Source of the DNA: Sulfitobacter mediterraneus
GTDB taxonomy: Bacteria; Pseudomonadota; Alphaproteobacteria; Rhodobacterales; Rhodobacteraceae
Direction: 5' to 3'
Length of the DNA stretch: 64,000 nt
Assembly: GCF_016801775.1 (NCBI RefSeq)
Contig: NZ_CP069004.1
Span: 1,860,001 to 1,924,000, forward strand
This document shows, piece after piece, positions 46,645 to 56,463 of the stretch. The notes beneath the pieces were generated by a model. The model saw nothing but the letters and a program-made list of their open reading frames with translations, was not told the DNA's origin and did no database searches. The stretch's first letter is position 1. Each line of letters starts with the position of its first letter. A program made the translations under genes and the position numbers.

Positions 46645-47019
46645 ATGGCAGACGACCGCCTGACATTCAAAGAAATGTGCGCCAAATTTGATGTCACACC
46701 GCGGACCCTGCGGTACTATGAGTACATTGAACTGCTGGAACCGGATCGCGAAGGACGGGCGCGGTTTTATGGACCGCGCGAAAGTGCGCGCATGAAATTG
46801 ATCATGCGGGGCCGCAAGTTCGGCTTTTCGCTTGAGGACATTCGACAGTGGTTGCTGATCTACGAACACGAGGGCACCGAGGCGCAGATGCGGGCCTGGG
46901 TCGAAATGGCAGATGGTCAATTGCTTGAGCTGGCGGAGCAGCGGGTGCAACTGGACGAAGCCATCGACGAGTTGCAGAAATTGCGCGACGAAACAGCCAA
47001 AACCATTGCGCTGGACTGA
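46645..47019 (+). CDS. MerR-family transcriptional regulator
   Basis: A 124-residue MerR protein: HTH FKEMCAKFDVTPRTLRYYEYIELL at the N-terminus, the winged part RFYGPRESARMKLIMRGRKFGFSLEDIRQWLL, and a C-terminal coiled coil without Cys ligands. It resembles the MerR regulator at 48380 over its whole length, so the two are paralogues. AGGAGAG precedes the ATG. Confidence 0.9.
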   Translation: MADDRLTFKEMCAKFDVTPRTLRYYEYIELLEPDREGRARFYGPRESARMKLIMRGRKFGFSLEDIRQWLLIYEHEGTEAQMRAWVEMADGQLLELAEQRVQLDEAIDELQKLRDETAKTIALD

Positions 47020-47046
47020 CCAGACAGGCCGGACGAACAGAACGGC

Positions 47047-47247
47047 CTAGTTAACCTTTTTTGCGCGTTTGGCCATTAGCCCATCAACGACACGCTGCAA
47101 ATCCGCAGCAATTGCGATCAGCTCGGAGATGGTTTCACCGCGTGCGGTTTCAGCCAGATCATAGGTGGCCCGTTCAATCAGCATGACGGCCTCTTGCAAC
47201 TCTTCTGCGGGCCGCGCACGGGCTTTGCATAGCGTGGTCTCGGTCAT
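47047..47247 (-). CDS. Small helical protein, function unknown
   Basis: About 66 residues, all-helical and charged, with one Cys (TLCKARARPAEELQEAV) and a basic end (AKRAKKV). GAGG lies about 5 bases before ATG 47247; ATG 47265 would add 6 residues. No family is recognised. Confidence 0.55.
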   Translation of the reverse strand: MTETTLCKARARPAEELQEAVMLIERATYDLAETARGETISELIAIAADLQRVVDGLMAKRAKKVN

Positions 47248-47344
47248 TTCTACCTCAAAAGCCATTCTGGCTCACAATTCATTGGAAAATGCGTTTAGCG
47301 CTAGCTAGGTCTTGCCCAAGGGCGGGTCATGTCACGCAATTGCG

Positions 47345-48103
47345 TTACACCACCTGTTTGCGGCGCAATTGCAACAAACCTGATCCGAGCCCCCGAACTG
47401 CGGCGGTGGTGCGGTCATTGACGTCCAGCTTGTCAAACATCCGGCGGGTCATTGTATCGACCGTATGCCGCGAGATGCCCAGAATCTCGGCGATGACGGA
47501 GTTGCTTTTTCCGCGGGCAATCCAGCGCAGCACCTCTAGCTCCCTTGGGGACAGATCCACCTTGGCCCGATCCTGTTCACCCGAGATGGCGCAATAGCGC
47601 AGATGGGCAATCTGCGCCGCGCATTGCAATTCAAATATCGCCTCTGCAGTCAGCTTTGGTGTTCCGTCACCAAAGCCAAGACAGACAAGCGCATTGCGCG
47701 CGTTCGGCCCGTAGACCTGCAGCGCAATCCCGTCGCCCAGATCGGAAGCCGCCCGAAGGGCCATGTAGCGTTGTTGTTCATATGTCAGATTGGCCAGATC
47801 GTTGATCTCAGACCAGTAGAAAGGCCGCCCGATCTTGGCTGCAAGTTCCGGCATTGGGTCCAGCAGGCTCAGCTTGCCGTCGATATACTGGCACACCCAT
47901 TCCTCGGGGTAACCGCTTTGCAGGATGCCCGACTTGCCAATTGTGCCAAGTTCTCTGTTCTCAACTTCGGTGTCGGAATGATAGCTGACCATCGCAATGC
48001 CACGACTTTCGAAAAAGCGCACAGAAAGACGCCACAAATCAGCCAGATGATTTGCAGTCTCACAATCTGTCACGAAGTCTTTCAGCGGCGGAACGTCCGT
48101 CAT
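47345..48103 (-). CDS. LuxR-family regulator with an autoinducer-binding domain (solo)
   Basis: A 252-residue protein. The N-terminal domain has Trp69, Tyr73, Asp82-Pro83 and Trp97, the exact spacing of the acyl-homoserine-lactone contacts in TraR/LuxR. The C-terminal GerE-type HTH is LSPRELEVLRWIARGKSNSVIAEILGIS with HTVDTMTRRMFDKL. No luxI-like synthase occurs in the window, so it may listen to a distant or foreign signal. ATG 48103 is preceded by GGAGG. Divergent from the MerR gene of the beta-oxidation operon. Confidence 0.9.
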   Translation of the reverse strand: MTDVPPLKDFVTDCETANHLADLWRLSVRFFESRGIAMVSYHSDTEVENRELGTIGKSGILQSGYPEEWVCQYIDGKLSLLDPMPELAAKIGRPFYWSEINDLANLTYEQQRYMALRAASDLGDGIALQVYGPNARNALVCLGFGDGTPKLTAEAIFELQCAAQIAHLRYCAISGEQDRAKVDLSPRELEVLRWIARGKSNSVIAEILGISRHTVDTMTRRMFDKLDVNDRTTAAVRGLGSGLLQLRRKQVV

Positions 48104-48290
48104 GGTCTCCTCCGTTCGACCCATAAAGTAGCACAAATTCAGAAATTGTCAGCCTAAGGGGCGCAAAAGGGGATTCGGCCAGGCAGCGCCTGATACCGCC
48201 CCGTCCTCTGAAAAGGCCACCACAAGAATGCGTGAACACAGAGATTTCCGGCGAAAACCTGCGCAACCACCAAAGTGACGCGACGTCCAC

Positions 48291-48305
48291 CTTACGTCAA
48301 CGTCA
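48291..48305. promoter_or_regulatory. LiuR-like operator upstream of the beta-oxidation operon
   Basis: TTACGTCAACGTCAA, an imperfect palindrome of the TTxACGTnnACGTxAA type linked to LiuR/MerR regulators of branched-chain and fatty-acid degradation. It lies 75 bases before a MerR gene that starts the operon. Confidence 0.55.
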
Positions 48306-48379
48306 ATCACTGTTGTAAGAACGACATCGAACGCCCAAATGCGCTTCAGAACGTAGCTTTTCTTACGAAGGAAACGACT

Positions 48380-48781
48380 ATGAATACTGAAACACTCACG
48401 ATCCGTCAGATGTGCGATGCATTCGACGTGACCCCACGCACACTGCGCTTTTACGAAGCCAAAGAACTGCTTTTTCCGATCCGCGAGGGTCAGAAACGTC
48501 TGTTCACAAAACGCGATCGCGCCCGGCTCAAACTGATCCTGCGCGGCAAGCGGTTTGGCTTTAGCCTTGAGGAAATTCGCCAGCTGCTCGACCTCTATCA
48601 CATGGGCGACCAGCAGCAGACCCAGATCGCCCGCACCTATGAGATTGCCCGCGACCGTCTGGCAGACATGATCTCGCAACGTGATGAGCTGAACGAGGCC
48701 ATCGATGACCTCAAGGATCAGATCAAATGGGGCGAAAAGATCGTCGCCTCCATGAATCAAAATCGCAAGGCGGCGGAGTAA
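48380..48781 (+). CDS. MerR-family regulator of acyl-CoA catabolism (LiuR-like)
   Basis: A 133-residue MerR protein: TIRQMCDAFDVTPRTLRFYEAKELL, then ARLKLILRGKRFGFSLEEIRQLLDLY and a coiled-coil tail. It is the first gene of a seven-gene fatty-acid degradation operon and has a LiuR-like site upstream, so autoregulated repression of beta-oxidation is likely. AAGGAAACG precedes ATG 48380. It is a paralogue of the MerR protein at 46645. Confidence 0.88.
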   Translation: MNTETLTIRQMCDAFDVTPRTLRFYEAKELLFPIREGQKRLFTKRDRARLKLILRGKRFGFSLEEIRQLLDLYHMGDQQQTQIARTYEIARDRLADMISQRDELNEAIDDLKDQIKWGEKIVASMNQNRKAAE

Positions 48782-48835
48782 TCCGCCCCTGCCTCAATAA
48801 TATCAGCTGACCAATCGAGCTTTAGGGAGACACTC

Positions 48836-50617
48836 ATGCCCAGCTACACCGCCCCGACAAAAGACCTGCAATTTGTCCTGCACGACGTTTTGAACATCAC
48901 CGGATCGACCATTCCCGGCTATGACGAGCTGGAGGCCGATTTCACCTCCGCGATCCTCGAAGAGGCGGGCAAACTCACCTCCGAAGTCCTCGCGCCACTG
49001 AACGTGGTGGGCGACAAAGAAGGCTGCCGCCTTGAAAACGGCGTTGTCTATACGCCCAAGGGTTTCAAGGAAGCCTTTGAAAAGGTCAAGGAAGGCGGCT
49101 GGCCCGGCCTGGACATGCCCGAGCAATATGGCGGGCAGAACATGCCTTATGTTGTTGGCACCGCAGTGGGCGAGATGTTCTCGGCCGCCAACCAGGCCTT
49201 CACCATGTATCAAGGTCTGACCCATGGCGCCGCCTCGGCCATTCTGGCCCACGGCACGGACGCGCAAAAAGACACCTATCTGCCCAACATGGTCTCCTGC
49301 GAATGGACCGGCACGATGAACCTGACGGAGCCGCATTGCGGCACCGATCTGGGCCTGATGCGCACCAAGGCCGCGCCACAGGCAGACGGGTCATACAAGA
49401 TCACGGGTCAAAAGATCTTCATCTCGTCCGGCGAGCATGACATGGCCGACAACATCATCCATCTGGTGCTGGCCAAGATCGAAGGCGGCCCCGAAGGGAT
49501 CAAAGGTGTTTCTCTCTTCATCGTGCCAAAGTTCATCGTCAACGAAGACGGCTCTTTGGGTGAACGCAATGGCGTTGCGGTTGGCTCCATCGAGGAAAAG
49601 ATGGGCATCCACGGCAACTCCACCTGCGTGATGAACTATGACGGCGCCACCGGTTATCTGCTGGGCGAGGAACACAAAGGCATGCGCGCCATGTTCACCA
49701 TGATGAACGAAGCGCGTCTGGGTGTTGGCATGCAAGGTCTCGCTGCGGCGGAAGTGGCATATCAGAATGCTGCCGAATACGCCAAGGACCGCCTGCAGGG
49801 CCGTGCCGTGACCGGCGCGGAGCACCCTGACAAGCCTGCCGATCCCCTGATCGTACACCCCGACATCCGTCGCTCGCTGATGGACCAGAAGAGCTTTGCC
49901 GAGGGCGCACGCGCCTTCATTCTTTGGGGCGCGACCATGATCGACGCCGCCCACCGCGCGGGCGACAAAGACGCCGACGGGCTGGTGTCATTGCTGACGC
50001 CGGTGATCAAAGGCTTCTTGACCGATCAAGGTTACGACATGACCGTGAAGGCCCAGCAGGTCTATGGCGGCCACGGCTATATCGAAGAATGGGGCATGTC
50101 CCAGTTCACCCGCGATGCCCGTATCGCGATGATCTACGAGGGCGCAAATGGCGTGCAGGCGCTGGATCTGGTGGGCCGTAAATTGGCTCAGGACGGCGGC
50201 AAACATGTGATGGCCTTCTTTGATCTGGTGAAGAACTTCATCAAGGAACATGCCGGTCAGGACGCGGCGTTCGACAAAGACTTCCTCGATCCGCTGAAGG
50301 CGGCCAGCAAGGATCTGCAGAGCGCGGGCATGTATTTCATGCAGAACGGCATGAAGAACCCCAACCATGCGCTGGCAGGCTCCAACGACTTTATGCACAT
50401 GTTCGGCCACGTCTGCCTTGGCCTGATGTGGGCTCGCATGGGTCTGGCCGCAAAAACCGCCCTTGCAGGCGGGACCGGTGACGCCGCGTTCTATGAGACA
50501 AAGCTCGCGACAGGCCGCTATTACATGGCACGGCAACTGCCCGCCACGGCACTGCACCTGACACGGATCCAGTCCGGTGCCGATACCGTGATGGCCCTTG
50601 ACGCCGCGCAGTTTTGA
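48836..50617 (+). CDS. Acyl-CoA dehydrogenase, long C-terminal-extension type
   Basis: A 593-residue FAD enzyme: acyl-CoA dehydrogenase core (about 40-450) with [45 protein letters not shown] and [23 protein letters not shown] (catalytic Glu in YEGANG), followed by a C-terminal domain ending in a [19 protein letters not shown] tail. This long type includes fatty acyl and DmdC-like dehydrogenases; the operon points to fatty acids. AGGGAGA precedes the ATG. Confidence 0.9.
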   Translation: MPSYTAPTKDLQFVLHDVLNITGSTIPGYDELEADFTSAILEEAGKLTSEVLAPLNVVGDKEGCRLENGVVYTPKGFKEAFEKVKEGGWPGLDMPEQYGGQNMPYVVGTAVGEMFSAANQAFTMYQGLTHGAASAILAHGTDAQKDTYLPNMVSCEWTGTMNLTEPHCGTDLGLMRTKAAPQADGSYKITGQKIFISSGEHDMADNIIHLVLAKIEGGPEGIKGVSLFIVPKFIVNEDGSLGERNGVAVGSIEEKMGIHGNSTCVMNYDGATGYLLGEEHKGMRAMFTMMNEARLGVGMQGLAAAEVAYQNAAEYAKDRLQGRAVTGAEHPDKPADPLIVHPDIRRSLMDQKSFAEGARAFILWGATMIDAAHRAGDKDADGLVSLLTPVIKGFLTDQGYDMTVKAQQVYGGHGYIEEWGMSQFTRDARIAMIYEGANGVQALDLVGRKLAQDGGKHVMAFFDLVKNFIKEHAGQDAAFDKDFLDPLKAASKDLQSAGMYFMQNGMKNPNHALAGSNDFMHMFGHVCLGLMWARMGLAAKTALAGGTGDAAFYETKLATGRYYMARQLPATALHLTRIQSGADTVMALDAAQF

Positions 50618-50665
50618 ACCTTTCTGGGTGGGGTCACCCCCACCCAGTTCCATGCCGGAGACCCA

Positions 50666-50878
50666 ATGCCAAAACGCTTTCGCCTGACCCGCCGCTTTCC
50701 CGTCGCCATGACCGAGGAAGGCTATCGCAGGCTCAAGAAGTTCAGCGCAGAAGCTGGTTTGGACGAGGGTGAGGCGCTGTCGTTTCTGTTCGAGAATTTC
50801 AACAGCGTCATGAACGAAGAAAACCTGATCGCGCGCCTGCGCCTGTTCAACTCTGAACTGGACGACCGCAAACGTTGA
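50666..50878 (+). CDS. Small protein between two acyl-CoA dehydrogenase genes
   Basis: A 70-residue protein, basic at the N-terminus ([15 protein letters not shown]) and then helical ([29 protein letters not shown]). The beta strand followed by helices hints at a ribbon-helix-helix fold, but this is weak. GGAGAC precedes the ATG. Its place suggests a role with, or control of, beta-oxidation. Confidence 0.7.
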   Translation: MPKRFRLTRRFPVAMTEEGYRRLKKFSAEAGLDEGEALSFLFENFNSVMNEENLIARLRLFNSELDDRKR

Positions 50879-50903
50879 TCCGTGCCACCTTGGGAGGGGT
50901 GCA

Positions 50904-52061
50904 ATGACCCAGATGACCGCCACCACATCGACATGGATGACCGACGAACACCGCATGATTGCGGAGATGACGGCGCAGTTCATCACTTCCGAATGGTCCC
51001 CCCATTTCGAGAAATGGCGCAAGCAGGGCCAGATGGATCGCGACACCTGGAACCAGGCGGGCGAGTTGGGCCTGCTGTGCCCATCCATTCCCGAGGAATA
51101 CGGCGGCGCGGGCGGTGATTTTGGCCATGAGGCCGCCATCCTGATCGAAGGCTCCCGCGCCAATCTGGCGTCCTGGGGCAATGGCATCCATTCGGGCATC
51201 GTGGCCCATTACATCCTCGCCTATGGCACCGAAGATCAGAAAAAACGCTGGCTTCCCAAGATGGCCACCGGCGAAATGGTTGGGGCGCTTGCGATGACCG
51301 AACCCTCCACCGGATCGGATGTGCAGCGGATCAAGACCAAGGCCATCCGCGACGGCAACGCCTACTGCCTGTCGGGCCAAAAGACATTCATCACCAACGG
51401 CCAGCACGCCAACCTGATCATCGTGGCGGCCAAAACTGACCCTTCGGAAGGCTCCAGGGGGGTTTCGCTGGTGGTTCTGGAAACAGAGGGCGCAGACGGG
51501 TTCCAGCGTGGCCGCAACCTCGACAAAATCGGGTTGCATGCGGCGGACACGTCAGAGCTGTTCTTTGACAACGTCGAAATCCCGCCTGAGAACATCCTCG
51601 GCCAACAAGAGGGACAGGGGTTCTACCAGATGATGCAGCAATTGCCACAAGAACGGTTGATCATCGGCTGCGGCGCAGTGGGTGCCATGGAAGGCGCAGT
51701 GGAACGCACCATCGCCTATTGCAAGGAACGCGAAGCCTTTGGCGGGCCGCTGACACAGTTTCAGAACACCCGCTTTCAACTGGCGGAATGCAAGACCAAA
51801 ACCATGGTTTCCCGCGCCTTCCTCGACGAATGCATCGCCGATCATTTGCGCGGCGAACTGACCGTCGAAAAGGCCGCGATGCAGAAATACTGGCTGACCG
51901 ATACACAGGGCGAAGTTCTGGATGCCTGTCTGCAATTGCACGGCGGCTATGGCTTCATGCAGGAATATGCAGTGGGCGAAATGTGGGCCGACGCCAGGGT
52001 GCAGCGCATCTACGGCGGCACCAACGAGATTATGAAGGAATTGATCGCGCGTGGGCTGTAG
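50904..52061 (+). CDS. Acyl-CoA dehydrogenase
   Basis: A 385-residue FAD enzyme of standard length. [19 protein letters not shown] and [17 protein letters not shown] bind FAD, and the end [20 protein letters not shown] carries YGGTNEI, where Gly replaces the usual catalytic Glu of medium-chain enzymes; in isovaleryl- and long-chain-type enzymes the base sits elsewhere. It is the second dehydrogenase in the operon, probably with different chain-length preference. GGGAGGGG lies before the ATG. Repeat copy 5 follows. Confidence 0.92.
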   Translation: MTQMTATTSTWMTDEHRMIAEMTAQFITSEWSPHFEKWRKQGQMDRDTWNQAGELGLLCPSIPEEYGGAGGDFGHEAAILIEGSRANLASWGNGIHSGIVAHYILAYGTEDQKKRWLPKMATGEMVGALAMTEPSTGSDVQRIKTKAIRDGNAYCLSGQKTFITNGQHANLIIVAAKTDPSEGSRGVSLVVLETEGADGFQRGRNLDKIGLHAADTSELFFDNVEIPPENILGQQEGQGFYQMMQQLPQERLIIGCGAVGAMEGAVERTIAYCKEREAFGGPLTQFQNTRFQLAECKTKTMVSRAFLDECIADHLRGELTVEKAAMQKYWLTDTQGEVLDACLQLHGGYGFMQEYAVGEMWADARVQRIYGGTNEIMKELIARGL

Positions 52062-52155
52062 CCGCCCACCGCGCCAGACGAGAGGAAAGATTGAGTTTTT
52101 CTAGAAAAATGAGAACAGGCCCGCGCACCCCTCACGGCTCTGCGCCCCGCCCTGC

Positions 52156-52207
52156 TTCATTTGGCCAGAAAAATCTCCACGGGGGTCTGGGGGTGTGAAA
52201 CCCCCAG
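52156..52207 (-). repeat. Intergenic hairpin-tail repeat, copy 5
   Basis: Minus orientation: hairpin CTGGGGGT-TTCAC-ACCCCCAG (52187-52207), ACCCCCGTGGAGATTTTTC, TGGCCAAATGAA. It is inside an operon on the plus strand, so it points against transcription. Confidence 0.7.
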
Positions 52208-52231
52208 TGCAACATTCAGGAAGGATCAACA

Positions 52232-52870
52232 ATGACCATCAAACTCCACTGCTTTGGCGAATCTGGCAATGCCTATAAGGCGGCACTGGCGCTGCAATTG
52301 TCCGGTCTGGACTGGGAACCGGTGAAGGTCGATTTCTTCGGTGGCGAAACCCGCACGCCCGAGTACCGCGCGACCGTAAATTCCATGGGCGAAGCGCCGG
52401 TGATGATCGACGGAGATCTGCGGTTGACCCAATCCGGGGTTATCCAAGACTATGTGTCCGAAAAGTCAGGCAAGTTCGGCGGCAAGGACGACGCAGAGCG
52501 GCGCGAGATCCTGCGCTGGGTGCTCTGGGACAATCACAAGCTCAGCTCCATGGCCGGGCTGACCCGTTTCTTGATGAATTTCCTGCCCGCAGACAAACGT
52601 CCGGCAGAGGTGATCGCCTTCAATCAAGGTCGCCTCAAGGCGGCCTATGCCGTGCTCAACGATCACCTCGAGGGCCGCGAATGGATTGTCGGCGATGGCG
52701 TGACCAACGCCGACCTGAGCTGCTGCGGCTATCTGTATTACCCCGAAGCCTTCGGTTTTGACCGCAAGGATTGGCCCAACATCGACGCGTGGCTCACGCG
52801 TCTGTCCAACGAACCGGGCTGGAAAGCCCCATACAATTTGATGCCCGGCAGCCCCGCTGACCGCGCTTGA
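52232..52870 (+). CDS. Glutathione S-transferase family protein
   Basis: A 212-residue GST: thioredoxin-fold domain (1-80, SGNAYKAALALQLSGLDWEPV, EAPVMIDGDLRLTQSGVIQDY) and helical domain (WIVGDGVTNADLSCCGYLYY). The active Ser/Tyr is not obvious; Ser11-Asn13 (ESGNAYK) is a candidate. Its place between acyl-CoA dehydrogenase and thiolase genes suggests a role in detoxifying an acyl intermediate, which is inference. Confidence 0.87.
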   Translation: MTIKLHCFGESGNAYKAALALQLSGLDWEPVKVDFFGGETRTPEYRATVNSMGEAPVMIDGDLRLTQSGVIQDYVSEKSGKFGGKDDAERREILRWVLWDNHKLSSMAGLTRFLMNFLPADKRPAEVIAFNQGRLKAAYAVLNDHLEGREWIVGDGVTNADLSCCGYLYYPEAFGFDRKDWPNIDAWLTRLSNEPGWKAPYNLMPGSPADRA

Positions 52871-52881
52871 AGGAGAGAGAC

Positions 52882-54093
52882 ATGACCGAAGCTTATATTT
52901 ATGACGCATTGCGCACACCGCGCGGCAAGGGCCGCAAGGACGGATCCCTGCATGAGGTGACCGCCGCACGGCTGTCCTCACTGACCTTGAACGCCGTAAA
53001 GGAACGCAACAACCTTGAAGGCCACGCCGTTGAGGATGTGATCTGGGGCAATGTCACACAGGTGATGGAACAGGGCGGCTGTCTGGCCCGGACCGCCGTT
53101 TTGGGCTCTGAACTGGATGAACGCATTCCGGGTCTGGCCATCAACCGGTTCTGCGCTTCTGGCATGGAAGCGGTGAACCTCGCGGCCAATCAGGTCAAAG
53201 GCGGGGCCGGCATGGCCTATATCGCCGGCGGCGTGGAAATGATGGGCCGCGTACCCATGGGCAGCGACGGCGCCGCCATTGCCGTCGATCCGAGCCTTGC
53301 TATTGACCAGTATTTTGTCCCGCAGGGCATCTCGGCCGATATTATTGCCACCGAATACGGCTTTACCCGCGACGACGCGGATCAGCTGGCCATCGCATCG
53401 CAGCAGCGAGCGAAAAGAGCATGGGACGAAGGCCGCTTTGCCAATTCCGTGATCAAGGTCAAGGACCAGAACGGGCTGACCATTCTCGATCACGACGAAT
53501 ATATGCGCCCGCAAACAGACATGCAGTCGCTGGGCAGTTTGAACCCCGCGTTTCAGGCCATGGGTGAAGTCATGCCGGGCTTTGATAAAGTGGCGATGCT
53601 GAAGTACCCGCATTTGGAAAAGATCAACCACATCCACCACGCCGGGAACTCTTCGGGCATCGTTGATGGCGCAGCTGCTGTATTGATCGGCAACAAGGAG
53701 TTTGGCGAGAAATACGGCCTCAAGCCCCGCGCCCGTATCCGGGCCACCACCAAGATCGGCACCGACCCCACCATCATGTTGACCGGCCCTGTTCCCGCCA
53801 CGAAAAAGATCCTTGCGGACAATGGTATGAACATTTCTGACATCGACCTGTTCGAGGTCAACGAAGCCTTTGCCTCTGTTGTGATGCTGTTCATGGATGC
53901 CTTTGGCGTGGACCATGACAAGGTCAACGTAAACGGCGGCTCTATCGCCATGGGTCACCCGTTGGGCGCCACTGGCGCGATGATCATCGGCACCTTGCTG
54001 GATGAGCTTGAGCGGGCGGACAAAGAGGTGGGTCTCGCCACCCTTTGCATCGCATCCGGCATGGGCGCCGCGACCATCATTGAGCGCGTGTAA
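52882..54093 (+). CDS. fadA: Acetyl-CoA C-acyltransferase (thiolase)
   Basis: Cleaves 3-oxoacyl-CoA at the end of each beta-oxidation round. The 403-residue protein has Cys91 ([11 protein letters not shown]), [34 protein letters not shown] with catalytic His, and [16 protein letters not shown] with the second Cys. ATG 52882 follows AAGGAGAG. fadB comes 21 bases later, so the two subunits of the trifunctional complex are co-expressed. Confidence 0.95.
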   Translation: MTEAYIYDALRTPRGKGRKDGSLHEVTAARLSSLTLNAVKERNNLEGHAVEDVIWGNVTQVMEQGGCLARTAVLGSELDERIPGLAINRFCASGMEAVNLAANQVKGGAGMAYIAGGVEMMGRVPMGSDGAAIAVDPSLAIDQYFVPQGISADIIATEYGFTRDDADQLAIASQQRAKRAWDEGRFANSVIKVKDQNGLTILDHDEYMRPQTDMQSLGSLNPAFQAMGEVMPGFDKVAMLKYPHLEKINHIHHAGNSSGIVDGAAAVLIGNKEFGEKYGLKPRARIRATTKIGTDPTIMLTGPVPATKKILADNGMNISDIDLFEVNEAFASVVMLFMDAFGVDHDKVNVNGGSIAMGHPLGATGAMIIGTLLDELERADKEVGLATLCIASGMGAATIIERV

Positions 54094-54114
54094 GCGCGGA
54101 TCAGGAGACAAGAT

Positions 54115-56319
54115 ATGACCGATTTTACAATGACCACCGACAGCGAAGGCGTTGCTGTCATCACATGGGATGTCGCGGACAAGACCATGAACGTGATGTC
54201 CATCGACGGGCTGACAGAACTGGACGCGCTGATTGATCAGGCGCTGGGTGACGACGCCGTAAAAGGCATCATCATCACCTCTGGCAAGGACGGTTCCTTT
54301 GCGGGTGGGATGGACCTCAACCTGCTGGCCAAGATGAAGGCCGATGCAGGCGACGACCCTGCCAAGGGCCTGTTCGAAGGCACCATGCGGATGCACCATC
54401 TGCTGCGCAAGATCGAACGCGCGGGCATGGACCCAAAGACGCTGAAGGGCGGCAAGCCAATAGCCGCGGCCCTGCCCGGCACCGCCGCTGGCATCGGGCT
54501 GGAACTGCCATTGGCGACGCACCGGATTTTCTGCGCGGACAACCCCAAGGCACGCATCGGCTTGCCCGAAATCCTCGTCGGGATTTTCCCCGGTGCGGGC
54601 GGCACAACCCGTCTGGTGCGCAAACTGGGCGCGATGGCCGCCTCTTCCTTCCTGCTCGAAGGCAAGATGGTTGCCCCTGCCGCCGCCGCCAAGGCCGGTT
54701 TGATCGACGAAGTGGCCGATGATCCAATGGCAGCCGCCCGTGAATGGGTGTTGAACGCCAAGGACGCCGATCTGGTCAAACCATGGGATGCCAAGGGCTA
54801 CAAAATGCCCGGTGGTGCCCCCTATCACCCGGCCGGTTTCATGACCTTCGTGGGCGCCAGCGCAATGGTTCATGGCAAGACCAAAGGCGCGTTTCCTGCC
54901 GCCAAAGCCTTGCTTTCTGCCGTATACGAAGGCGCCTTGGTGCCTTTTGACACCGCGCTCAAGATCGAGGCGCGTTGGTTCACCAATGTTCTGATGAACC
55001 CCTCGTCCTCTGCGATGATCCGGTCTTTGTTCCTGAACAAGGAAGCCTTGGAAAAAGGCGCTGTACGCCCCGAAGGTATCTCTGACCAGCGCGTGAAAAA
55101 GCTGGGTGTTCTGGGCGCTGGCATGATGGGTGCGGGCATCGCTCTGGTCTCCGCACAGGCCGGGATCGAGGTTGTTCTGATCGACCGCGACCAAGCCGCC
55201 GCTGACAAGGGAAAAGCCTATTCCGAGGCCTATATGGACAAGGGCATCGCCCGCAAAAAGGCCACGCCGGAAAAGAAAGAAGCCCTGTTGAACCTGATCA
55301 CGGCAACGCCGGATCTCGATGCGCTGAAGGGTTGCGATCTGATCATCGAAGCGGTGTTTGAAGATCCCAAGGTCAAGGCCGAGATGACCCAAAAGGTCGA
55401 AGCCGTGATCCCCGAGGATTGCATCTTTGCCTCCAACACCTCGACCCTGCCGATCACTGATCTGGCAAAGGCGTCCTCACGTCAGGACCAATTCATCGGC
55501 ATTCACTTCTTCTCCCCCGTGGAACGGATGTTGCTGGTGGAGATCATCAAAGGCGCCAACACCGGTGACCGTGCGGTGGCCAAGGCGCTGGATTACGTGC
55601 GCCAGATCCGCAAGACCCCGATCGTGGTCAACGACGCGCGGTTCTTCTACGCCAACCGTTGCATCATCCCTTACGGCAACGAGGCCACACGGATGGTCAC
55701 CGAAGGTGTGGCGCCCGTGCTGATCGATAACGCCGCGCAGATGCTCGGCTTCCCCGTCGGCCCGATCCAACTGGGCGATGAGACCTCCATTGATCTGGCA
55801 ACCAAGATCATGCGGGCGACCAAGGCGGCGATGGGCAATGAATACCCGGCCTCCGAAGCGGATGATCTGATTGTCTGGATGGAAGATCTGGGCCGTTTGG
55901 GCCGCAAGGCCAATGCGGGCTATTTCGACTATGACGAAAAAGGCAAGCGCATTGGGTACTGGAAAGGCGTCCACGACAAATATCCTTTGGCCGAAGAACA
56001 GCCAGACCTGCAAGAAGTGCAGGACCGGTTGATGTTTGTTCAGGTGCTCGAAGCCGTCCGCGCTCTGGAAGAAGGTGTTCTGATGGACATCCGCGAGGGC
56101 GACGTGGGCGCGATCCTGGGTTGGGGCTTTGCCCCCGCCACAGGCGGCCCGCTGAGCTGGCTGGACATGATCGGAACGCCTTATGCGGCAGAACGTTGTG
56201 ACCAGTTGGAAGCGAAGTTCGGCCCGCGCTTTAAATGCCCCGATCTGCTGCGCGAAATGGCTGAGAAGAACCAGACGTTCTATGGCCGCTTTGGCCCGAA
56301 GGCCGCCGCAGCCGCGTAA
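54115..56319 (+). CDS. fadB: 3-hydroxyacyl-CoA dehydrogenase/enoyl-CoA hydratase (FadB-type)
   Basis: A 734-residue bifunctional enzyme. The N-terminal hydratase domain (about 10-290) has [16 protein letters not shown] and [22 protein letters not shown]; the dehydrogenase part (from about 320) has the NAD motif [11 protein letters not shown] and [17 protein letters not shown] with the catalytic His. C-terminal helical domains complete it. It partners with the upstream thiolase. A strong terminator follows. Confidence 0.95.
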   Translation: MTDFTMTTDSEGVAVITWDVADKTMNVMSIDGLTELDALIDQALGDDAVKGIIITSGKDGSFAGGMDLNLLAKMKADAGDDPAKGLFEGTMRMHHLLRKIERAGMDPKTLKGGKPIAAALPGTAAGIGLELPLATHRIFCADNPKARIGLPEILVGIFPGAGGTTRLVRKLGAMAASSFLLEGKMVAPAAAAKAGLIDEVADDPMAAAREWVLNAKDADLVKPWDAKGYKMPGGAPYHPAGFMTFVGASAMVHGKTKGAFPAAKALLSAVYEGALVPFDTALKIEARWFTNVLMNPSSSAMIRSLFLNKEALEKGAVRPEGISDQRVKKLGVLGAGMMGAGIALVSAQAGIEVVLIDRDQAAADKGKAYSEAYMDKGIARKKATPEKKEALLNLITATPDLDALKGCDLIIEAVFEDPKVKAEMTQKVEAVIPEDCIFASNTSTLPITDLAKASSRQDQFIGIHFFSPVERMLLVEIIKGANTGDRAVAKALDYVRQIRKTPIVVNDARFFYANRCIIPYGNEATRMVTEGVAPVLIDNAAQMLGFPVGPIQLGDETSIDLATKIMRATKAAMGNEYPASEADDLIVWMEDLGRLGRKANAGYFDYDEKGKRIGYWKGVHDKYPLAEEQPDLQEVQDRLMFVQVLEAVRALEEGVLMDIREGDVGAILGWGFAPATGGPLSWLDMIGTPYAAERCDQLEAKFGPRFKCPDLLREMAEKNQTFYGRFGPKAAAAA

Positions 56320-56348
56320 GCTTGGGCACAAGCAAACTGCCATCACAA

Positions 56349-56373
56349 ACGGGGCGCTGCGGCGCCCCGTTTT
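56349..56373 (+). terminator. Intrinsic terminator of the beta-oxidation operon
   Basis: ACGGGGCGC-TGCG-GCGCCCCGT (56349-56370) followed by TTT, 30 bases after fadB. Confidence 0.9.
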
Positions 56374-56463
56374 GCGTCTCAGCGCAACGTGGGCGCTTGA
56401 CAGGAACGCCCATCGCCGCAAAGTCAACGCTCCACCAACGCAGGGCAAGAGGCGACACCGCAT

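Noticed and set aside
52978..55392. Very long minus-strand open frame opposite fadA and fadB
   Set aside because: It mirrors strong coding on the plus strand; its translation is rich in His, Arg and Gly without domains, a shadow caused by codon bias.
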